64,000 nt of DNA from Gulosibacter molinativorax (GTDB lineage Bacteria; Actinomycetota; Actinomycetes; Actinomycetales; Microbacteriaceae): the NCBI RefSeq assembly GCF_003010915.2, contig NZ_CP028426.1:1984001-2048000 (forward strand). The letters run 5' to 3'. Numbering within the stretch: position 1 is the stretch's first letter; each line of letters starts with the position of its first letter. The notes below the pieces were generated by a model. It was not told where the DNA came from, searched no databases, and saw nothing but the letters and a program-made list of their open reading frames with translations. Of the stretch, positions 58,302 to 64,000 are shown piece by piece. Both the position numbers and the translations under genes were made by a program.

Positions 58302-59171
58302 ATGACGACCTTGGCAACAACGGGCAGCACCACTCACGATGACGAAGACGTTGTCATTGGCGAAGGCGTCGCCCTGGGCGTCCCCGCCGCCGGCTTCCTC
58401 AGCCGCGCCGGGTCGGCCACGATCGACGTCATCGTGATCATGCTCGGCTACGTGCTCTCCGTCCTCGCCCTCGCCTGGCTACTCGAGATGTACATCCTCG
58501 CGACCGGCATCATGATCGAGGATGCGTGGCTCGCCGTCATCCAGGTCATCTGGCTTGTCCTGTGGACAGTGCTCGTGCCGGTCATCGTCGAGACACTCTC
58601 GCATGGTCGATCGCTCGGCAAGCTCATCTTCGGGCTACGAATCGTGCGCGACGACGGCGGCGCCATCGGGTTCCGTCACGCGCTCATCCGCGGACTCGTC
58701 GGCCTCCTCGAGCTCTATCTCTCGCTAGGCGCCGTCGCGCTCCTCGCGGGTCTTTTCAACCCCCGCGCGAAGCGCCTCGGCGACATGCTCGCTGGCACTT
58801 ACGCGCAGCTCGAGCGGGTGAAGCGCCCGGCCCCGCACTTTCTCCAGCTGCCACCCATCCTGCAGGGATGGGCCCAAGTCGCCGACGTCTCGAGGCTCCC
58901 CGACCGAACCGCACGACGGATGCACGACTTCTTTCTGCAGGCTCCCAAGCTTGATCCGAGGGCGCGGGTCCAGCTCGCCGGGGTAATCGCGCGTGAGATT
59001 CGACCGTACGTGCATCCGGTTCCCGACGTGGATGCGGAGACATTCCTCGTTGGGGTCTCGGTGCTTCGACGCGACCGCGAATTGCAAGGCATCGTGGGGC
59101 GCCAGACACGCGTCGAGCGACTCACTTCGGCGGTCGACCAGCTCCCCCACAACTTCCCGTATCGCGGCTAG
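58302..59171 (+). CDS. RDD-domain membrane protein
   Basis: The 289-residue protein has an RDD domain (about 30-170: GFLSRAGSATIDVIVIM, GRSLGKLIFGLRIVRDDGGAIGFRHALIRG, FNPRAKRLGDMLAGTYA) with three to four membrane helices and a soluble C-terminal part (about 175-289, with PARVQ-like LDPRARVQLAGVIAREIRPYV). RDD proteins beside SpoIIM are common in Actinobacteria; the function is unknown. The ATG at 58302 lies 16 bases from the divergent SpoIIM start, with no ribosome site, which suggests a leaderless transcript. Confidence 0.88.
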   Translation: MTTLATTGSTTHDDEDVVIGEGVALGVPAAGFLSRAGSATIDVIVIMLGYVLSVLALAWLLEMYILATGIMIEDAWLAVIQVIWLVLWTVLVPVIVETLSHGRSLGKLIFGLRIVRDDGGAIGFRHALIRGLVGLLELYLSLGAVALLAGLFNPRAKRLGDMLAGTYAQLERVKRPAPHFLQLPPILQGWAQVADVSRLPDRTARRMHDFFLQAPKLDPRARVQLAGVIAREIRPYVHPVPDVDAETFLVGVSVLRRDRELQGIVGRQTRVERLTSAVDQLPHNFPYRG

Positions 59172-59221
59172 CCTCGCGCCCGGTTGGCTGCGCCTCCTTG
59201 GACTTGCAGCTCGGAATACCC

Positions 59222-60460
59222 CTACCGTGATTCCTGTCGCTGCACGCGCAGCAGAATTACGGCGACGATGAAGCACCCCAGATAGGTCACCGCGACGGCG
59301 ACCCAGCCCATGGTGAACGCGCCGGTGGTTTCGACGATCGTGCCGAGAATGGCAGGTCCAAGCGCGAAGCCGAGGTACATGCCCGCCGCGACAAGACCGG
59401 ATGCCACCCCGATCCTGCCCTTCGGCGCGGCCTCGACGATGCCCGAGTTGATGACGACGTTTGCCGCGAGCGGCAGGATCGCGTGCAGGATCACACCAAT
59501 CCACATGAAGGCGTCGACCTGGGTGTATTCGGCCGCGATGAGGAACGCGAGCCCAGCGATGCCGCCCAGGCTCATCACCATGATGAGCGGCGCAGGCTTC
59601 CCCAGCTTGCCCGTGATGCGTCCCCAACCGATACGGCTGAGAATGCCAAACACCCCAATCACGCCTAGCATCAGCCCAGCAATGGTGATCGAATAGCCCA
59701 TCGCGTTCACCGCGAACAGCGACGCGAAGCCGTTGACGCCCTGCGTCCCCACCGCGTTCAGGAACGAAGCGACCGCGAATAACCAGACCGCCGCGGGCAT
59801 CCGCTTCGATTTCCCCGGTAGCTGGATGCTCGCCGTAATCGGCTGCGTCTGGTCCGGTTTCGGGAGCCGGAGTTTCGAAATAACGATCCACGAGAGGATC
59901 AGCGCCGGGACGAGGACCGCGGCTCCGGCGAGTGCGGCGCCCCGCCAGCCCGCGGCTGCCGCGATGACCGGGAAGATCAGACCCGAGATCAACATGCCCA
60001 TCTGGACACCCGACTGTTTCCAGCCCATCCAGGACGAGCGCTGTTGCAGCGGCACGCGCGCGCCGATGATTCGGTTGGTGAGCGGGTTCGAAAACGACTG
60101 CGCGGGCCCAGCGATCAGCGCCGCGACCACCAACACCCAATACGAGGTCAAGGATGCGCTCACCAACAGTGCGACGATGACGCCGCCGATAATGAGCACG
60201 ATTTGGGCGCGGGGGTCGAGCCGGTCCGCGACCCTCCCGACGAACGCCGAGGTGATTCCGGCGCTCACAAAAATGAGCGTCAGGAGCAAGCCGTATTGGC
60301 TCTCGGTGATGTTGAATTCGATAAGGACGGTCGAGCTCAGAGCGCTCAGCGCGAAGTTGAAGACCGGACCCGCCGCCATCGCGATCATCAGGACGATGAG
60401 CAGGATGACGGGTGCACGACGAGGCGCCTCGGGCGCGGGGACTGACATGCTGCTTAGCAT
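59222..60460 (-). CDS. MFS transporter (CynX/NarK-like layout)
   Basis: The 412-residue protein has 12 predicted membrane helices. An A-motif-like GRVADRLDPRAQ follows helix 2, and SSWMGWKQSGVQMGMLISGLIFP lies in helices 4-5. There is a central cytoplasmic loop with PGKSKRMP. The subfamily resembles organic-anion or cyanate-type carriers, but the substrate cannot be assigned. ATG 60460 and ATG 60448 are both possible starts; neither has a good ribosome site. It is 76 bases downstream of the semialdehyde dehydrogenase stop on the same strand and could be cotranscribed with it. Confidence 0.82.
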   Translation of the reverse strand: MLSSMSVPAPEAPRRAPVILLIVLMIAMAAGPVFNFALSALSSTVLIEFNITESQYGLLLTLIFVSAGITSAFVGRVADRLDPRAQIVLIIGGVIVALLVSASLTSYWVLVVAALIAGPAQSFSNPLTNRIIGARVPLQQRSSWMGWKQSGVQMGMLISGLIFPVIAAAAGWRGAALAGAAVLVPALILSWIVISKLRLPKPDQTQPITASIQLPGKSKRMPAAVWLFAVASFLNAVGTQGVNGFASLFAVNAMGYSITIAGLMLGVIGVFGILSRIGWGRITGKLGKPAPLIMVMSLGGIAGLAFLIAAEYTQVDAFMWIGVILHAILPLAANVVINSGIVEAAPKGRIGVASGLVAAGMYLGFALGPAILGTIVETTGAFTMGWVAVAVTYLGCFIVAVILLRVQRQESR

Positions 60461-60536
60461 ATGCCCGCGCGCACGAGGCGCCTGACGTTTTCGGTGGCCG
60501 AGTAGCGCTGAAAGCGCGCCTACTCACCGACCAGAA

Positions 60537-62012
60537 TTACTGGCCCGCGTAGGGGTCCGGAACCGCGGTGTACTTCGTGTAGAGGTACTCTTCGATGCCC
60601 TCGAACGAGCCTTCCTTGCCGACACCCGACATCTTCACACCACCGAACGGTGCCGCGGCGTTCGAGAGCACGCCGACGTTGAGGCCCATCATGCCCGACT
60701 CGATGCCGTCGATCATGCGCTGGCCGCGAGCGAAGTCGCCCGTGAAGACGTACGACATGAGGCCGTACTCGGATGCGTTGGCGAGCTTGATTGCTTCGGC
60801 CTCGTCCTCGAACTGCACGATCGGGAGAACCGGTCCGAAGATCTCCTCGGTGACAACCTGCGAGTCAAGGCTGACGTTGTTGAGGACGGTTGCCTCGAAG
60901 AAGAAGCCCTCGCCGGTGCCCTTGTTACCACCGGTAACGACCTCGGCGCCCTTGGACTTCGCATCCTCGACCATCTCGGCGACCTTGTTGACGGCCTTTT
61001 CTTCGACGAGTGGACCGATGATGACGCCCTCTTCGGTACCGCGACCCATCTTGAAGCCCGAAACTCGCTCGGAGACGCGCTTGCTGAACTCGTCAGCGAT
61101 CGACTTCTGCACGTAGATGCGGTTTGCCGCGGTGCAGGCCTGGCCGATGTTGCGGAACTTCGCGGCGATCACGCCTTCGACGGCCTTGTCGAGGTCTGCA
61201 TCCTCGAACACGACGAACGGTGCGTTGCCACCGAGCTCCATCGAGGTGCGGAGCACCTTGTCAGCCGCCTGCTTCATGAGGTTGATGCCGACCGGGGTCG
61301 AGCCGGTGAACGAGACCTTGCGGAGGCGGTCGTCTTCCATGATGACGTTCGAGACACCGGCGGTGTCGCGGGTCGTGATGACGTTGATGACACCCTTGGG
61401 TACACCGACCTCTTCGAAGATCTTCACGAGGTACATGGTGGTGAGCGGGGTGAGCGACGCGGGCTTGACGACGACGGTGTTACCCGCGGCGAGGGCCGGA
61501 CCGATCTTTCGGGTCGCCATTGCAAGCGGGAAGTTCCACGGCGTGATCAGGAAGCAGGGGCCAACCGGGTGCTTCGTGACGATCATGCGGGCGTTGCCCT
61601 CGGGGGTCGCACCGTAGCGGCCGATGACGCGCGAAGCCTCTTCCGAGAACCAGCGGAGGAACTCGGCACCGTAGGTAACCTCGCCCTGTGCCTCGGCGAG
61701 CGGCTTACCCATCTCGAGAGTCATGAGCAGCGCGAAGTCGTCGCGAAGCTCGATCACGCGGTCGAACGCGCGACGCAGCAGCTCGCCGCGTTCACGAGCG
61801 GGCGTACGCGCCCACGAGAGCTTTGCCGCATCGGCTGCATCAAGGGCGGCGGTGCCCTGCGCCGGGGTCGCGTTGGCGACGTGCGTCAGCACCTTGCCCG
61901 TCGAGGGGTCAAGCACCGCAAATGGCTCGTTCTCGCCGTCCACCCATTCGCCGTTGATGTACAGCTGCGTGGGGATCTTGGCAATGAGGTCGGCCTCATT
62001 CTGGAAGGTCAT
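60537..62012 (-). CDS. gabD: NAD(P)+-dependent succinate-semialdehyde dehydrogenase
   Basis: The 491-residue aldehyde dehydrogenase has N160 (ITPWNFPLAM), E259 (SMELGGNAPFVVFEDADLD) and nucleophile C293 (NIGQACTAANR). The segment ETLEMGKPL-like MTLEMGKPLAEAQGEVTYGAEFLRWFSEEASRV is characteristic of the GabD class, which oxidises succinate semialdehyde from GABA breakdown. GGAG seven bases before ATG 62012 fixes the start. No GABA aminotransferase is next to it; it may also serve ring-cleavage product breakdown. Confidence 0.92.
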   Translation of the reverse strand: MTFQNEADLIAKIPTQLYINGEWVDGENEPFAVLDPSTGKVLTHVANATPAQGTAALDAADAAKLSWARTPARERGELLRRAFDRVIELRDDFALLMTLEMGKPLAEAQGEVTYGAEFLRWFSEEASRVIGRYGATPEGNARMIVTKHPVGPCFLITPWNFPLAMATRKIGPALAAGNTVVVKPASLTPLTTMYLVKIFEEVGVPKGVINVITTRDTAGVSNVIMEDDRLRKVSFTGSTPVGINLMKQAADKVLRTSMELGGNAPFVVFEDADLDKAVEGVIAAKFRNIGQACTAANRIYVQKSIADEFSKRVSERVSGFKMGRGTEEGVIIGPLVEEKAVNKVAEMVEDAKSKGAEVVTGGNKGTGEGFFFEATVLNNVSLDSQVVTEEIFGPVLPIVQFEDEAEAIKLANASEYGLMSYVFTGDFARGQRMIDGIESGMMGLNVGVLSNAAAPFGGVKMSGVGKEGSFEGIEEYLYTKYTAVPDPYAGQ

Positions 62013-62415
62013 GGATGTGCTCCTCATCTAATGATTCGTGTATACGCGTGCTTCACGCGCCGCTGCGACGTACTCGCAACTACGCACAAGACAAAACGCT
62101 ACACCCACGAGGCGGACACGAGTTGCATGCAATGGCACTAGATGGCAGCCCCGCGTTGTGCATGGACACTACAAATGATGCCCCCGGAAAATGGACGTCG
62201 CCTCGGGGGAACACGGCATCCCCCGAGGCAACATGGGTATGGTGTCACATCGCGCGGGAGTCGTGAAGCCATAATCCTGGCGAACTACGAAAATCCCCAA
62301 TTTTCTCCCTTAGCGGGATGACGATAATTGTGCGCCGAAGCCATAGTCTCGATCCATCGACGGTGAGCTCGCTCCCGGTCATTCCCGCAGGTCCCCTCTC
62401 GAACAAAGGATTCCC
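62013..62415. other. Intergenic region between gabD and lipoprotein gene, with hairpin
   Basis: This 403-base region separates two divergent genes and should hold both promoters; I find no convincing hexamer pair. Its only clear structure is a perfect 11-bp stem, GCCTCGGGGGA (62200-62210) with its complement at 62219-62229 and an 8-base loop. No T-tract follows, so its role is unclear. No credible protein gene is present. Confidence 0.6.
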
Positions 62416-63018
62416 ATGACTTCGAAACTGCGCATCCCCGCATCCATTGCAGCCTTCGCCGCGGCAACCCTCATGCTCGCCGGCTGCTCGCTCTTTGGCG
62501 GTGGCGGCGGAGAGGATCCCGAGGCCGACCGCGAGCGCGCCGAGAAGGTCGACCCGACGACCGAGGAAAGCACAACGGACAACAGCGAGGACCTCTTCAC
62601 GCCCGAAGAAACCGAAGAGGCTTTCCAGGAGCCTGACGACGCGGATGTCTTCAACCTCACGGTCGGCGATTGCATCACCGACACCGACATGGCCGGTACC
62701 GAGCTACAGACCGTCCCGACGGTTCCCTGCTCGCAGCCGCACACCTTCGAGGTCTTCCACGACTTCGAAATCACGACCTCGACGTTCCCCGGCCCCGACT
62801 CGGATGAGCTGATGAACATCGTCTCGGACGGCTGCCTCGGCGACGCGTTCACCCAGTTCGTCGGTGTCGAGTACAACAGCTCAACGCTCGGCGTGATGTA
62901 CCTCTCGCCGACGCAGGGCAGCTGGGACCAGGGCGACCGCCTCGTCAGCTGCATGGTTTACGAGGGCGAAGGCTCGGGCAACGTCACCACCGGCACCCTC
63001 GAGGGCTCCAGCAAATAA
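62416..63018 (+). CDS. Septum-formation-type lipoprotein
   Basis: The 200-residue precursor has a lipobox LMLAGC with Cys24 as the lipidated residue, a glycine stretch, an acidic disordered linker (about 32-75) and a compact domain (about 78-190) with paired cysteines (VGDCI, VPCSQPHTFEVF, DGCLGDAF, RLVSCMVYE). The pattern fits the septum formation domain family, found on the outer face of actinobacterial membranes; a division role is by family name only. The gene is divergent from gabD and followed by a 15-base tandem repeat and a strong hairpin. Confidence 0.85.
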   Translation: MTSKLRIPASIAAFAAATLMLAGCSLFGGGGGEDPEADRERAEKVDPTTEESTTDNSEDLFTPEETEEAFQEPDDADVFNLTVGDCITDTDMAGTELQTVPTVPCSQPHTFEVFHDFEITTSTFPGPDSDELMNIVSDGCLGDAFTQFVGVEYNSSTLGVMYLSPTQGSWDQGDRLVSCMVYEGEGSGNVTTGTLEGSSK

Positions 63019-63023
63019 CGCGG

Positions 63024-63080
63024 CCCAGTACCAGCGGGCCCAGTACCAGCGAGCCCAGTACCAGCGGACCCAGTAGAACC
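63024..63080. repeat. 15-bp tandem repeat, 3.5 copies
   Basis: Units CCCAGTACCAGCGGG, CCCAGTACCAGCGAG and CCCAGTACCAGCGGA follow one another from 63024 and end in a partial CCCAGTA. The array starts six bases after the lipoprotein stop codon and lies within the 3' untranslated region before the terminator. Confidence 0.9.
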
Positions 63081-63097
63081 CGGCGCAAGCCTGGCCC

Positions 63098-63153
63098 AAG
63101 CGGGTCGAGCAGCACGAGAATTACACGGCATTCTCGCGCGGCTCGACCCGCTT
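63098..63153 (+). terminator. Compound hairpin, likely terminator of lipoprotein gene
   Basis: AAGCGGGTCGAGC (63098-63110) pairs with GCTCGACCCGCTT (63141-63153), and inside it CGAGAAT (63115-63121) pairs with ATTCTCG (63130-63136). The nested stem is very stable and ends CTTCTTGGTT. It separates the lipoprotein gene from the LysR gene. Confidence 0.75.
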
Positions 63154-63203
63154 CTTGGTTGCAGACCGCACCGTCGCCGCCTCGAGTGTGGTGAACTGGG
63201 CCC

Positions 63204-64000
63204 GTGGCACAATTCACTCTTCGACAGCTCGAGTACCTCTCCGCAGTAGCCGAACACGGCAGCATCGCCGCTGCCGCCTTGGCCCTGCACATCTCCGAGT
63301 CCGCCGTCGCAACCGCCCTCACCCAGCTCGAGAAGGCCGTCGACGCGACGCTCCTGTTGCGCCGCCGCGCCCACGGCGTCGCGCTCACGATCGAGGGTGA
63401 GCGGGCCGTCCGACTCGCCCGCAACCTGCTCGCCTCAGCCGACGATCTCGTCGCGGAGCTCTCCCCCGGCGCACTCACCGGAACTGTGCGACTCGGGTGC
63501 TACCCGACCCTCGCGCCGTCCGAGATGCCGCGCCTGGTCCGCGAACTCGAGCTCACGCATCCCGGCCTGCGCGTCGAAATCAGCACCGCGCTCAGCGAGG
63601 GTCTCCAGGATGGGGTTCGCAACGGCCACCTTGACCTCGCGATCGGCTATGGGAACCAGCTCGCGGATGACCTGAGCCACGAGAAGCTCTACGATCTGCC
63701 CCCGTACATGGCGATCCATCCCGAGCATCGGCTCGCGAACGAGTCGAGCATCCAGCTGCGTGACCTCGCCGCCGAACCCTTCATTCGATATGACCGCTCC
63801 CCGAGCTGGGAAAACACGCAAGCGATTCTGGACGAGGCCGGAGTCACGGTCGAGACCCGGTTCAAGACCGACGACTTCGAACTCGCACGATCCTTCGTTG
63901 GCGCGGGTCTCGGTTGGAGCTTGTTCGTGGTCCGTTCGCGGACAAACACAACCCGCGACGGCGCAACGGTAATCACCAAGGAAATCGCGCCAGCCCCTCA
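63204..64000 (+). CDS. LysR-family transcriptional regulator, cut by window end
   Basis: From a GTG at 63204 an open frame of 265 full codons runs off the window. It has the LysR winged helix-turn-helix (1-60: FTLRQLEYLSAVAEHGSIAAAALALHISESAVATALTQLEKAV) and most of the effector domain (about 85 onward: GTVRLGCYPTLAPSEMPRLVRELELTHPGLRVEI, LDLAIGYG, FVGAGLGWSLFVV). About 30-40 C-terminal residues are missing. No ribosome site is clear; the GTG gives the usual N-terminal length. The target genes are outside the window or unknown. Confidence 0.9.
   Translation, partial: MAQFTLRQLEYLSAVAEHGSIAAAALALHISESAVATALTQLEKAVDATLLLRRRAHGVALTIEGERAVRLARNLLASADDLVAELSPGALTGTVRLGCYPTLAPSEMPRLVRELELTHPGLRVEISTALSEGLQDGVRNGHLDLAIGYGNQLADDLSHEKLYDLPPYMAIHPEHRLANESSIQLRDLAAEPFIRYDRSPSWENTQAILDEAGVTVETRFKTDDFELARSFVGAGLGWSLFVVRSRTNTTRDGATVITKEIAPAP

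Noticed and set aside
58725..60527. 600-codon minus-strand frame overlapping the RDD gene and the MFS transporter gene
   Set aside because: It runs out of frame through two genes with clear membrane domains; its composition is typical of an antisense or out-of-frame reading.
55151..63080. Tandem repeats as a possible CRISPR array
   Set aside because: The repeats are contiguous, without unique spacers of constant length, and no cas gene is present.

Overview
The window is a high-GC actinobacterial chromosome segment, most likely from the Microbacteriaceae or a close relative. The evidence is the rrn spacer without tRNA genes, the actinobacterial boxA leader, a WhiB1 regulator, the lpqB-mtrB-mtrA set, and frequent GTG and TTG starts. 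The block whiB1, pdtaS, an Rv3235-family gene, secA, hpf, comF, lpqB, mtrB, mtrA follows the order of the corresponding genes in Mycobacterium tuberculosis. The genus is not determined from the sequence.

Layout. 1-5.0 kb: an rRNA operon on the minus strand (23S cut by the window edge, complete 16S, leader, promoter). 5.0-14.8 kb: an aromatic-compound catabolic island made of two minus-strand operons around a plus-strand IclR regulator. One encodes a flavin monooxygenase, a type I extradiol dioxygenase, an FAH-family hydrolase and an AAHS transporter. The other encodes an aldehyde dehydrogenase, a second AAHS transporter and an aryl-alcohol-type dehydrogenase. Together they would import an aromatic substrate, oxidise an alcohol or aldehyde side group to the acid, hydroxylate the ring, cleave it and hydrolyse the product. 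15.0-20.3 kb: a YhgE/Pip-type permease translationally coupled to an MMPL transporter that carries a C-terminal domain resembling a decayed ABC ATPase. 22.0-25.3 kb: an IS30-type element interrupted by an IS1182-type element at a CTAG target. 25.3-30.9 kb: a VKOR/DsbA disulfide pair, a sugar-lactone oxidase, a LacI regulator, tRNA-Lys(CTT) and a BCP peroxiredoxin.

31-48.7 kb is core genome: whiB1, pdtaS, CpaE-like and CpaB-like genes, two divergent intergenic regions that each carry a perfect DnaA box, a tyrosine phosphatase, secA, a TetR-controlled epimerase-like gene, hpf, comF, lpqB and mtrBA. 48.9-59.2 kb holds the membrane protein/DUF4129/DUF4350/MoxR/DUF58 operon and the divergent SpoIIM/RDD pair, separated by a DUF222-HNH gene flanked by short tandem repeats. 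The right end has an MFS transporter, a succinate-semialdehyde dehydrogenase, a septum-formation-type lipoprotein and a LysR regulator cut by the window edge.

The most unusual items are the MMPL protein with a degenerate ABC-like domain next to YhgE, the nested insertion sequences whose removal would restore a 464-residue transposase, and a shared GTCTC-N6/7-GAGAC palindrome upstream of both catabolic operons. All start sites, domain calls and operators were read by eye; no database search or folding program was run.
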